From a bacterium UBP2_UBA5202 (lineage in GTDB: Bacteria; Edwardsbacteria; AC1; EtOH8), in assembly GCA_002412795.1 (NCBI GenBank), contig DHVS01000018.1:1-19963 (forward strand): a stretch of DNA of 19,963 nt, read 5' to 3'. The position numbers and the translations under genes are program-made. Position 1 is the stretch's first letter. Each line of letters opens with the position of its first letter. A model generated the notes under the pieces. It made no database searches. It saw nothing but the letters and a program-made list of their open reading frames with translations, and was not told where the DNA came from. Shown here piece after piece: positions 1 through 6,252 of this stretch.

Positions 1-20
1 GATTTTGCCAAAGTTCAGTA
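1..20. repeat. Left copy of terminal inverted repeat
   Basis: The first 20 bases match the reverse complement of 19943-19962 at 19 of 20 positions; the difference is T versus C at position 15. Similarity stops after base 20. With a copy at each extreme end, the sequence either stops inside a dispersed repeat, as assembled contigs often do, or marks element ends. No transposase is present. Confidence 0.6.
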
Positions 21-41
21 TTTATAGAAAGTTGAAGACAA

Positions 42-290
42 ATGAAATTCAAAGGACCGGCAATAAACAAAGATCTCTGCAACGGGTGCGGGGCCTGCAT
101 CAAGGCTTGCTGTAAAAAGGTCTATGAACTGATCAAGGGCAAGGCCGAGGTCAAGGACGCCGAGGACTGCTGCGGCACCGGGGAAAAATGCCTGCCGGCC
201 TGCCCCACCGGAGCCATTTCCTTCCCGGAAAAGAAAACCGGAAAAACCGAGTGCTCCTGCAGCTGCGGCTCGGGGTCCGGCTGCTGCTGA
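42..290 (+). CDS. Small 4Fe-4S ferredoxin with Cys-rich tail
   Basis: This 82-aa cytoplasmic protein is a probable electron carrier. A classical first cluster motif CxxCxxCxxxC lies at C13, C16, C19 and C23. The Pro that usually follows is replaced by C24. The second motif is stretched: C43/C44, then C50 and C54-Pro. The C-terminus is unusual, with C71, C73, C75, C81 and C82 in a Gly/Ser context, which could bind a thiophilic metal or metalloid. A second ferredoxin of the same design lies at 1696-1938. Only 41 bases precede the ATG, so its promoter is outside the window, and the ribosome site (GAAGA) is weak. A cation exporter gene follows 64 bases downstream. The ferredoxin fold is secure; its partner is unknown. 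Confidence 0.85.
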   Translation: MKFKGPAINKDLCNGCGACIKACCKKVYELIKGKAEVKDAEDCCGTGEKCLPACPTGAISFPEKKTGKTECSCSCGSGSGCC

Positions 291-308
291 CCTCGCAACG
301 TAAGACTC

Positions 309-331
309 TCCCTCTCCTCCAAGGAGAGGGA
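309..331. repeat. Short GC-rich hairpin between ferredoxin and CDF genes
   Basis: A perfect 10-bp inverted repeat (309-318 with 322-331) encloses a 3-base loop. It has the CCCTCTCCT...AGGAGAGGG form. From memory, this resembles a dispersed hairpin common in intergenic spaces of many environmental genomes. There is no T-run after it, so it does not look like an intrinsic terminator. It lies just before the ribosome site of the exporter gene and could affect its translation. Confidence 0.6.
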
Positions 332-354
332 AGAAGAGAGAGGTCAATAATAAA

Positions 355-1272
355 ATGTCACACGGGCACAATCACAACAACCGGGTTGGTAGTCTTAAGG
401 GGCTGAAGTGGACCCTGGCCCTGACCGCGTTGCTGATGATAGTGGAGTTCATCGGCGGCTGGCTGTCGGGTTCATTGGCCCTGATCTCGGACGCCGGCCA
501 CATGCTGACCGACGTGCTGGCGCTGGGCCTGTCTCTGCTGGCCATCCGCTTTGCCACCGCTCCGGCCAACGCCAAAAAGACCTACGGCTTCTACCGGCTG
601 GAGATCCTGGCGGCGCTGCTGAACGGCGTGACCCTGATATTATTGTCGGGATACATCTTCTACCAAGCCTGGCAGCGCTTCAGCTCGCCCACCGAGATCA
701 AGAGCGGGTTGATGATAATAGTCGCTTTGGCCGGCCTGGCGGTCAACCTAGCCGGGTTCTTCATTCTGCGGGCCTCCAGCAAGGAAAACCTGAACGTGCG
801 GGGAGCGTTCCTGCACGTGGTGGGCGATCTGCTGTCCTCGGCGGCGGTGGTCATAGGAGGTCTGGTGATCCGCTTCACCGGCTGGCTGATGATAGACCCG
901 ATATTGAGCGTCCTGATAGGCGTCATGATACTGAAGGGGGCTTACAGCCTGGTAAAAGAATCGGTGGACATCCTGCTGGAAGCCGCGCCGGAGGGGATGG
1001 AGAGCCGGGAAATTGAAAAGGCCCTGACCGGGATCAAAGGGATCAAGGCCGTGCACCACCTGCACGTCTGGAGCCTGTCCTCGGGGATCCATGCCTTGAG
1101 CGCCCATGTGCAGATAGACGATCAGATGACCAGCCAGAGCGATGCGCTTTTGTCAGAAATACAGGAATTGCTGGAGCATAAATTCGGGGTACTGCACACC
1201 ACCATCCAGTTTGAATGCGCCGAGTGCGCGGACATGACATGCTCCCCGGTTAACTGCGGAGCGCACAAATAG
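355..1272 (+). CDS. CDF-family divalent cation exporter (CzcD/ZitB-like)
   Basis: This 305-aa inner-membrane protein is predicted to exchange cytoplasmic Zn2+, Co2+, Cd2+ or a similar ion for protons. It starts with a His-rich MSHGHNHN segment. The family metal site is visible in TM2 (S45-D46-A-G-H49...D53) and again in TM5 (H-V-V-G-D). The motif KTYGFYRLEILAALLN between TM2 and TM3 is typical of CzcD. The C-terminal cytoplasmic domain (about 205-290) has the ferredoxin-like fold of the family. It ends in an extra Cys-rich tail (CAEC, then CSPVNC) that could bind metal. A GAGAGAGG ribosome site lies 11 bases upstream of the ATG. It is probably co-transcribed with the preceding ferredoxin. The exact metal cannot be told from sequence. 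Confidence 0.93.
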   Translation: MSHGHNHNNRVGSLKGLKWTLALTALLMIVEFIGGWLSGSLALISDAGHMLTDVLALGLSLLAIRFATAPANAKKTYGFYRLEILAALLNGVTLILLSGYIFYQAWQRFSSPTEIKSGLMIIVALAGLAVNLAGFFILRASSKENLNVRGAFLHVVGDLLSSAAVVIGGLVIRFTGWLMIDPILSVLIGVMILKGAYSLVKESVDILLEAAPEGMESREIEKALTGIKGIKAVHHLHVWSLSSGIHALSAHVQIDDQMTSQSDALLSEIQELLEHKFGVLHTTIQFECAECADMTCSPVNCGAHK

Positions 1273-1299
1273 TAGCTTCAGAAAATAACCGGCGCCCTC

Positions 1300-1328
1300 T
1301 TGACAAATATCTTTAATTTGGCTATAAT
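1300..1328 (+). promoter_or_regulatory. Consensus sigma70 promoter of the arsR operon
   Basis: A perfect -35 box TTGACA (1300-1305) and a perfect -10 box TATAAT (1323-1328) are separated by exactly 17 bases. The arsR ATG lies 28 bases beyond the -10. Such a strong promoter fits a gene set that is normally held silent by a repressor. Confidence 0.9.
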
Positions 1329-1343
1329 GCCAAATAGCCAAAT
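1316..1343. promoter_or_regulatory. Putative ArsR operator over the -10 box
   Basis: Three copies of one half-site are present: ATTTGGC at 1316-1322 and its complement GCCAAAT at 1329-1335 and 1337-1343. The first two are inverted exactly around TATAAT. The first and third form a longer perfect inverted repeat with 9-bp arms (1316-1324 and 1335-1343) and a 10-base spacer. Repressor binding here would block RNA polymerase directly. The adjoining gene encodes an ArsR-family repressor, so autoregulation is the natural inference. Confidence 0.8.
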
Positions 1344-1356
1344 ATAAAGGACGATC

Positions 1357-1677
1357 ATGACTCTAAAAGAAAAAGCCAAATACCAGGCCAGGGCCGCCAT
1401 CATCAAGGCTCTGGCTCACCCCACCAGGCTGTTTATGGTGGACAAACTGTCGGAAAAACCTTATTGCGTTTGCGAGCTTACCGCCATGGTGGGCGACGAC
1501 ATCACTACTGTCTCCAAGCACCTTACGGTTTTGAAGAATGCCGGGCTGGTGGCGGTGGAGAAAAAGGGCACCCAGGTCTTCTACCATCTAAAGCTTCCCT
1601 GCATTATGGGCTTTTTAAGCTGCGCCGAGGAAACCATGAAAGACAGGCTTAAGGAACAGAATAAATTATTCCATTAA
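1357..1677 (+). CDS. ArsR/SmtB-family metalloregulatory repressor
   Basis: This 106-aa winged-helix repressor is predicted to leave its operator when a metal or metalloid binds. The N-terminal helix carries the ALAHPTRLFMV signature. The helix-turn-helix covers about residues 37-62 (C-V-C-E-L ... T-V-S-K-H-L). The beta wing follows (KKGTQVFYHL). C37 and C39 sit at the classical CxC metal site before the recognition helix. C82 and C89 near the C-terminus are further candidate ligands, as in organoarsenic or As(III) sensors with displaced Cys residues. An AAAGG ribosome site is 6 bases upstream. It is the first gene of the 1357-6080 operon and sits directly downstream of its own likely operator. 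The inducer (arsenic, antimony or another) is not determined. Confidence 0.92.
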   Translation: MTLKEKAKYQARAAIIKALAHPTRLFMVDKLSEKPYCVCELTAMVGDDITTVSKHLTVLKNAGLVAVEKKGTQVFYHLKLPCIMGFLSCAEETMKDRLKEQNKLFH

Positions 1678-1695
1678 ACCTTGGAGGAGTAAAAC

Positions 1696-1938
1696 ATGTC
1701 GAAGAATTGGTACCCAATTCTTAATTATGAAGCCTGCACTGTCTGCGGGGCCTGCATTAAAAAATGCAGCCACGGCGTTTTTGCCGACAAAGGCGGAATG
1801 ATGGTGGTGGTCAATCCGGTAGGCTGTGTTGAAGGTTGCCACGGCTGCCAGAAGCTATGCCCGGCCGGGGCCATCAGTTATTTTGGCGAAAATGATCCCA
1901 AGGTAACGCCGTCCGGGTGCGGTTGTGATTGTAAATAA
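1696..1938 (+). CDS. 4Fe-4S ferredoxin with CGCDC tail
   Basis: This 80-aa protein is predicted to carry two iron-sulfur clusters. Cluster motif 1 is C14xxC17xxC20xxxC24. Cluster motif 2 is C44, C48, C51 and C55-Pro. The tail C75-G-C77-D-C79 is an extra CxCxC group outside the ferredoxin fold. It parallels the Cys-rich tail of the ferredoxin at 42-290, so the two are likely paralogues with the same job. A strong GGAGGAG ribosome site precedes the ATG, and arsR ends 18 bases upstream. In this operon it could supply electrons for disulfide or metalloid reduction on the cytoplasmic side. That role is an inference. Confidence 0.87.
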   Translation: MSKNWYPILNYEACTVCGACIKKCSHGVFADKGGMMVVVNPVGCVEGCHGCQKLCPAGAISYFGENDPKVTPSGCGCDCK

Positions 1939-1965
1939 AAAACAATAATACAAGGGGAAAAATAA

Positions 1966-2196
1966 ATGAAGATCCAGATCCTGGGCACCGGCTGCCCCAA
2001 ATGCAAGACCCTGGCCGCCAATGCCGAAAAGGCTGTGGCGGAGCTGGGAATTCAGGCCGAAATAGAAAAAGTGACCGACATCAAGGCGATCATGGCCCTC
2101 GGGGTGATGATGACCCCGGCCCTGGCCATAGACGGCGTGGTTAAGTCTTCGGGCCACCTGCTGTCGCCGGAACAGATCAAAAAAATGATCAGTTAA
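1966..2196 (+). CDS. Mini-thioredoxin, TM0996/MTH895 family
   Basis: This 76-aa single-domain protein has the compact thioredoxin/glutaredoxin fold (beta-alpha-beta-alpha-beta-beta-alpha). The redox motif is C10-P-K-C13 after the first strand (GTGCPKC). The conserved cis-Pro is at T50-P51. Family members are small cytoplasmic redox-active disulfide proteins. From general knowledge, they are often encoded next to ArsR regulators and DUF318/ArsP permeases, as here. There is no signal peptide. The ribosome site is AAGGGG, 27 bases after the ferredoxin stop. It probably shuttles thiol electrons between the cytoplasm and the CcdA-type protein encoded downstream. Confidence 0.9.
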   Translation: MKIQILGTGCPKCKTLAANAEKAVAELGIQAEIEKVTDIKAIMALGVMMTPALAIDGVVKSSGHLLSPEQIKKMIS

Positions 2197-2213
2197 CAGA
2201 GAGGGATACATTT

Positions 2214-2678
2214 ATGAAAAAACTACTGACCCTGGTGCTGCTGGCCACCCTGGTCTTATCGGCCTGTTCCAATGCCGCCGATACCACCTCGGCAAAAGCA
2301 AAGGCAAAGAAAACCAAACAGACAAAGGCCATTGTCAAAACGGCCCCAGTCAAAAGTGACAGCGCTCAAGCCAAAACTGTCAAGATCCCCAAATTGGTGG
2401 ACCTGGGCGCCGGGAAATGCATCCCCTGTAAGATGATGGCCCCCATCCTTGATCAATTAGAGAAGGACTTCAGGGGCCAGATGGACGTGGTGTTCATAGA
2501 CGTCTGGCAGAACGCCGACGAAGGCAGCAAGTACAAGATCCGGGTGATACCCACCCAGATATTCTACAGCCCGGAAGGCAGGGAACTTTTCCGGCACGAG
2601 GGTTTTTATTCCCGGGAGGACATCCTGGCCAAATGGAAAGAACTGGGTTTTAACTTTACAACGGAGAGTAAAAAGTGA
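2214..2678 (+). CDS. Lipoprotein thioredoxin (envelope)
   Basis: This 154-aa protein has a lipoprotein signal peptide with lipobox L-S-A-C18. A Lys/Ala/Thr-rich linker (about 19-58) follows, then a thioredoxin domain (about 59-150). The active site is C69-I-P-C72, set in GAGKCIPCK instead of the usual WCGPC. The cis-Pro motif VIPTQ follows. It should be anchored in the envelope and act as a periplasmic thiol:disulfide reductase, probably re-reduced by the CcdA-like protein at 3621-4322. Its domain is clearly paralogous to the C-terminal domain of the next gene: both have the form CxPCxMMxPIL, then FRHxGF. Its stop codon overlaps the next start. Confidence 0.9.
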   Translation: MKKLLTLVLLATLVLSACSNAADTTSAKAKAKKTKQTKAIVKTAPVKSDSAQAKTVKIPKLVDLGAGKCIPCKMMAPILDQLEKDFRGQMDVVFIDVWQNADEGSKYKIRVIPTQIFYSPEGRELFRHEGFYSREDILAKWKELGFNFTTESKK

Positions 2679-3619
2679 TGCTCAAAAGATCAAAGGCTTG
2701 CATTTTTAGTCTGTTGGCAGCATTTCTCACGCTGTCTTCGGCCGGGTGCAATGCCGCAAATGAATATTCTGCCGCCGGGCAAACAGTTGATCTGGCCTGT
2801 CCGGGCCTGGCCTCGGTCTCCCTGGGACAGGCGGTTCTGGCCAAACTGCCCGGGGGCGTGCTGCTGCGCTCCGGCGATGTTTCCCTTAAAACCAAGGACC
2901 TTGAGGCCGAAATAGCCAAGGCTCCGCCGGAGACCAGGGAACAGCTTAAGAAAAACAGTTTTTTCCTGCTGGAACAGATGGCCACCGGAAAACTGCTGGC
3001 CAAAGTAGCCCGTCAGGATGCGGCGGCCAAGAACGTTGACATTTCCGGCAAGAGCGACAATGAAATAATCCAGAAATATTTTGAAGGATTGACCGCCGGC
3101 ATCACGGCCAGCGATTCCGAGGCGGCTGCCTTCTATCGGGAAAACAGGGATGCCTGCGGCGGGGCCACTCTGGAGCAGATGAAAGGCCAGCTGAATCAAT
3201 ATCTGATCCAGCAGAAAAAACAGGAATTTGCGGCAAACCATGTCCGCAACCTGGGCCAAACCGTTCCCATCGAAGTTTCGGCCTCCTGGGTCAAAGCCCA
3301 GGCAGTCCTGGCCAGGGAAAACCCGGTGGACAAGGCCCGGACCAGCGGTATGCCGACCATGGTGGATTTCGGAGCCGACGGCTGCCGGCCCTGCGACATG
3401 ATGTCGCCCATCCTGGAGGAACTGGTGAAGGAATACGCCGGAAAAGCCAACATCCTGTTCGTCCACGTCCGCCAGGAACAGATCCTGGCCGCCCGGTTCG
3501 GCATTCAGTCAATACCGGTGCAGGTGTTTTTTGACAAAAACGGCCAGGAGGTTTTCCGGCACACCGGGTTCTTCCCCAAGGAAGAAATAGAGAACCAGCT
3601 CAAAAATCTGGGATTATAA
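2678..3619 (+). CDS. Lipoprotein: SurA/PpiC-like chaperone segment fused to thioredoxin
   Basis: From ATG 2678 this is a 313-aa lipoprotein with lipobox S-A-G-C24. A GTG one codon earlier (2675) is also possible; both follow a GGAG site at 2663. Residues about 55-205 are helical and resemble the N-terminal region of SurA/PrsA-type foldases: a substrate-binding segment (DVSLKTKDLEAEIAKAP), then the long helices (FLLEQMATGKLLAKVARQ, YLIQQKKQEFAANHV). No parvulin isomerase domain is visible. Residues about 215-313 form a thioredoxin domain with active site C236-R-P-C239 and cis-Pro motif SIPVQ. The likely role is a periplasmic, membrane-anchored reductase with its own substrate-binding module. 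The fusion is unusual. It overlaps the upstream stop by one base. Confidence 0.85.
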   Translation: MLKRSKACIFSLLAAFLTLSSAGCNAANEYSAAGQTVDLACPGLASVSLGQAVLAKLPGGVLLRSGDVSLKTKDLEAEIAKAPPETREQLKKNSFFLLEQMATGKLLAKVARQDAAAKNVDISGKSDNEIIQKYFEGLTAGITASDSEAAAFYRENRDACGGATLEQMKGQLNQYLIQQKKQEFAANHVRNLGQTVPIEVSASWVKAQAVLARENPVDKARTSGMPTMVDFGADGCRPCDMMSPILEELVKEYAGKANILFVHVRQEQILAARFGIQSIPVQVFFDKNGQEVFRHTGFFPKEEIENQLKNLGL

Positions 3620-3620
3620 T

Positions 3621-4322
3621 ATGATTGAATCCATCTTCATAAAGCTGTCCCATGCGGTGGAGGGTGCTCCCGCCATCGCGCTGATCGCCTCGTTCCTGTG
3701 GGGCATCCTCAGCATAATCCTCAGTCCCTGCCACCTGGCTTCCATCCCGCTGATCGTGGGCTTTGTGGACGAACAGGGCCGGATCTCCACCAAGCGGGCC
3801 TTCAGCATCTCATTGCTTTTCGGGCTGGGGATATTGCTTACCATTGCGGTCATCGGCGGGGTTACCGCAGCCTTGGGGCGGATGCTGGGCGACATCGGAC
3901 GGTGGGGCAATTATTTTGTGGCCGCCATATTCTTTCTGGTGGGACTGCACCTGGTCGGTTTGATCCCCATGCCCTGGGCCGGGGCCAATGCCTCGGGCTA
4001 CAAAAGAAAAGGTTTGCTGGCCGCTTTTGTTCTGGGCCTGATCTTTGGAATAGCCCTGGGCCCCTGCACCTTTGCCTACATGGCCCCGATGCTGGCGGTG
4101 GCCTTCCGCACCGCTTCCACCAACCCCATTTACGGGGCCGGGCTGCTGCTGGCCTATGGGATCGGACACTGCTCGGTGCTGGTGCTGGCCGGGACCTTTA
4201 CCGAGGTCATCCAACATTATCTAAATTGGAGCGAGAAATCCAGGGGCACGGCCATCGTCAAGGTAGTCTGTGGAATATTGGTGATCCTGGGCGGGGTCTA
4301 CATGATATTCACGGCCAGATAA
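3621..4322 (+). CDS. CcdA/DsbD-type transmembrane thiol transporter
   Basis: This 233-aa inner-membrane protein has six predicted membrane segments (about 18-45, 58-85, 95-117, 129-160, 170-195 and 211-231). The two redox Cys of the family sit in the pseudo-symmetric TM1 and TM4 motifs: S35-P-C37-H and G-P-C149-T. Family members carry electrons from cytoplasmic thioredoxin to proteins outside the membrane. Here the obvious donors are the mini-thioredoxin at 1966-2196 or a general thioredoxin. The obvious acceptors are the two lipoprotein thioredoxins just upstream. It begins one base after the preceding stop with no clear ribosome site, suggesting translational coupling. The family call is firm; the donor and acceptor pairing is inferred from context. 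Confidence 0.9.
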   Translation: MIESIFIKLSHAVEGAPAIALIASFLWGILSIILSPCHLASIPLIVGFVDEQGRISTKRAFSISLLFGLGILLTIAVIGGVTAALGRMLGDIGRWGNYFVAAIFFLVGLHLVGLIPMPWAGANASGYKRKGLLAAFVLGLIFGIALGPCTFAYMAPMLAVAFRTASTNPIYGAGLLLAYGIGHCSVLVLAGTFTEVIQHYLNWSEKSRGTAIVKVVCGILVILGGVYMIFTAR

Positions 4323-4341
4323 AGAGAGGGGAAATTACATC

Positions 4342-5640
4342 ATGGATTGGAAAAAAGAGTACAAATACCTGCTGTGGATGATGGGTGGCTTTCTGGCCTT
4401 CTTCTATCTGCCGGTGGGCTGGCCCCGGTTCGACAATGCCATCGTCGAAGGGCTGCAACTGACCAAGTGGTATGCCCGGGAACATGTGCTGTTGTGTCTG
4501 ATCCCGGCCTTCTTCATCGCCGGAGCCATTACTGTGTTCGTCAGCCAGGAATCGGTGCTGCGCTATCTGGGGCACAAGGCCAACCAGGTGCTGGCTTACG
4601 CCGTGGCCTCGGTGTCGGGGACCATTCTGGCGGTCTGCTCCTGCACGGTGCTGCCGCTGTTTGCCGGGATATACAACACCGGAGCGGGTCTGGGGCCGGC
4701 CACCGCCTTTTTGTATTCCGGCCCGGCCATCAATGTGCTGGCCGTCATCCTGACCGCCAAGGTGCTGGGGCCGGAGATGGGCCTGGCCCGGGCCATCGGA
4801 GCGGTGGTCTTCAGCGTGGTGATCGGCCTGTTGATGCATTTTATCTTCCGTAAGGATGAGGCCAAGCGGGCCCAGGACATGGCCGAAATGCCGGTTCCCC
4901 AATCCAAGCGGCGGCTGTGGCAAAATGTGGCGTATTTCGGGCTGATGGTGGCCATCCTTATCTTCAGCAACTGGGGCAAACCCCAGGGGGCCGGAGGTTT
5001 TTGGCAGGCCATGTATTCAGTCAAGTGGATATTAACAAGCATCTCGGCCATAATCTTCGGCTGGGTGCTGTATAAATGGTTTGACCTTGCCTGGTGGAAG
5101 ATAGCCATTACCGGGGCGATAGTGGCGGTTCTTTCCATCATCTTTTCCCACGAACCGCTTATTCCCTTCGGCGCTGCGGTCATCGGGCTTTCGGTAATTA
5201 CCGCCACCGACAAGGGCGAGGCCGGAACCTGGTTCGAGTCGGCCTGGGGTTATGCCAAACAGATATTTCCGCTGCTGCTGTTCGGGGTGCTGGCCTCCGG
5301 GTTCTTTCTGGGCCGGCCGGGATATGAGGGGATCATTCCCTCGGCCTGGGTGGCTAAATTGGTGGGAGGCAATTCCCTGGGGGCGAACTTTTTTGCCTCC
5401 ATCGTCGGGGCCTTTATGTACTTTGCCACACTGACCGAGGTTCCCATCCTTCAGGGTCTGTTGGGCTCGGGAATGGGCAAAGGCCCGGCCCTGGCATTGC
5501 TGTTGGCCGGCCCGGCCTTGTCGCTACCCAGCATGCTGGTGATCCGCACAGTTCTGGGCACAAAGAAGACGATGGTATATATTTCCCTGGTGGTAATAAT
5601 GGCTACCTTTACCGGAATGATTTATGGCTGGTTGTTCTGA
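4342..5640 (+). CDS. ArsP/DUF318-family permease
   Basis: This 432-aa polytopic inner-membrane protein belongs to the permease family of ArsP (PF03773), whose studied members export trivalent organoarsenicals. Two inverted-repeat halves are visible. The first carries the hallmark A-V-C99-S-C101-T-V-L-P-L-F-A-G followed by GLGPATAFLYSGPAINVLA. The second carries TEVPILQGLLGSGMGKGPALALLLAGPALSLPSM. The two Cys in the CSC motif are the expected binding residues for a thiophilic substrate. A cytoplasmic loop of about 30 residues near 170-195 separates the halves. A GAGAGGGG ribosome site precedes the start. It is the likely transporter served by the redox proteins of this operon. The substrate is not proven by sequence. 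Confidence 0.9.
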   Translation: MDWKKEYKYLLWMMGGFLAFFYLPVGWPRFDNAIVEGLQLTKWYAREHVLLCLIPAFFIAGAITVFVSQESVLRYLGHKANQVLAYAVASVSGTILAVCSCTVLPLFAGIYNTGAGLGPATAFLYSGPAINVLAVILTAKVLGPEMGLARAIGAVVFSVVIGLLMHFIFRKDEAKRAQDMAEMPVPQSKRRLWQNVAYFGLMVAILIFSNWGKPQGAGGFWQAMYSVKWILTSISAIIFGWVLYKWFDLAWWKIAITGAIVAVLSIIFSHEPLIPFGAAVIGLSVITATDKGEAGTWFESAWGYAKQIFPLLLFGVLASGFFLGRPGYEGIIPSAWVAKLVGGNSLGANFFASIVGAFMYFATLTEVPILQGLLGSGMGKGPALALLLAGPALSLPSMLVIRTVLGTKKTMVYISLVVIMATFTGMIYGWLF

Positions 5641-5675
5641 CGGACCGTTTAACTTAAGAGGGGAAAGGGTTAATA

Positions 5676-6080
5676 ATGCAGGTTGTGATTGAATGGACCA
5701 AAGACATGCAATACCTGGCCCAGGATGATGAGGGACACGGCATAATTGTGGAATCCCGCCGGGAAAAAATTCCGGCCGGGTATTCTCCCACCAAATTGCT
5801 GTTGGCGGCCGCTGCCAGCTGTATGAGCAACCATCTGCTGGAGGTGCTGGTCAAAAAGCGGATAGCGGTCACCAAACTCCGGGTGCTGGCCGATGGGGAG
5901 CGGGCCGCGGAACACCCCAAAAAATTTAAAAGCATCACCCTGACTTTCGAGGTGCAGGCCAATGTTTCCCTGGAGGTTCTGGATGGAGTGTTGCTTCTGG
6001 TAAAGGAAAAATATTGCTCGGTGCTGAACAGTTTGGATCCGCAGATGGCCGTGAAAACAGAAAGTCGAATTGTGGCCTAA
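5676..6080 (+). CDS. OsmC/Ohr-like peroxiredoxin-fold protein
   Basis: This 134-aa cytoplasmic protein has the OsmC fold. The two family cysteines are C49 (AAASCMSNH, at the start of the long central helix) and C114 (KEKYCSVLNSL). OsmC/Ohr enzymes use such a pair to reduce organic peroxides or persulfide-like substrates, with a dithiol partner for recycling. At about 134 aa it is close to the usual size. It is the last gene of the operon, 35 bases after the permease stop, with a purine-rich ribosome site (GAGGGGAAAGGG). A terminator follows. Context suggests that it acts on a thiol-reactive or sulfur compound linked to the permease substrate; that is inference. Confidence 0.85.
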   Translation: MQVVIEWTKDMQYLAQDDEGHGIIVESRREKIPAGYSPTKLLLAAAASCMSNHLLEVLVKKRIAVTKLRVLADGERAAEHPKKFKSITLTFEVQANVSLEVLDGVLLLVKEKYCSVLNSLDPQMAVKTESRIVA

Positions 6081-6096
6081 CCGCGGTTTATGACAG

Positions 6097-6138
6097 GAGG
6101 CCGTCTCGCTGTACAGGTCCAGTGGCGGTCTCTTTTTT
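6097..6138 (+). terminator. Probable intrinsic terminator of the arsR operon
   Basis: The base of the stem is GAGGCCG (6097-6103) pairing with CGGTCTC (6126-6132), with one G-T pair. An inner CTG/CAG pairing and several wobbles extend it. Six T follow immediately (6133-6138). The upper stem is imperfect, but the position 17 bases past the OsmC stop fits an operon end. Confidence 0.65.
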
Positions 6139-6190
6139 GTTTTCAGGGGTTGATTGGCCCAAGGAGCTTTCGGTAATTGCCATCAACCCC

Positions 6191-6219
6191 TTGACTTTTG
6201 TTTAAACCTTTTGTATCAT
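6191..6219 (+). promoter_or_regulatory. Promoter of the padR-ABC operon
   Basis: A -35 box TTGACT (6191-6196) and a -10 box TATCAT (6214-6219) are separated by 17 bases. Both are one base from consensus. The padR ATG lies 34 bases downstream of the -10. Confidence 0.75.
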
Positions 6220-6220
6220 A

Positions 6221-6239
6221 TATATGTCTAATACATATA
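6221..6239. promoter_or_regulatory. Putative PadR operator palindrome
   Basis: The perfect inverted repeat TATATGT-CTAAT-ACATATA has 7-bp arms. It begins 2 bases after the -10 box, so it covers the expected transcription start. ATGT/ACAT arms are typical of PadR-family operators, although the spacer here (5) is shorter than the classical 8. Autorepression by the gene at 6253-6645 is inferred. Confidence 0.65.
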
Positions 6240-6252
6240 AACAAGGAGATGG

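Noticed and set aside
2690..3466. 258-codon - strand open frame
   Set aside because: It is antisense to the lipoprotein thioredoxin fusion, which has a lipobox and a CRPC site; the - strand product shows no motif.
4309..4923. 204-codon - strand open frame over the permease gene
   Set aside because: His/Gln/Gly-rich shadow of a membrane protein gene; the + strand frame is a clear ArsP-family permease.
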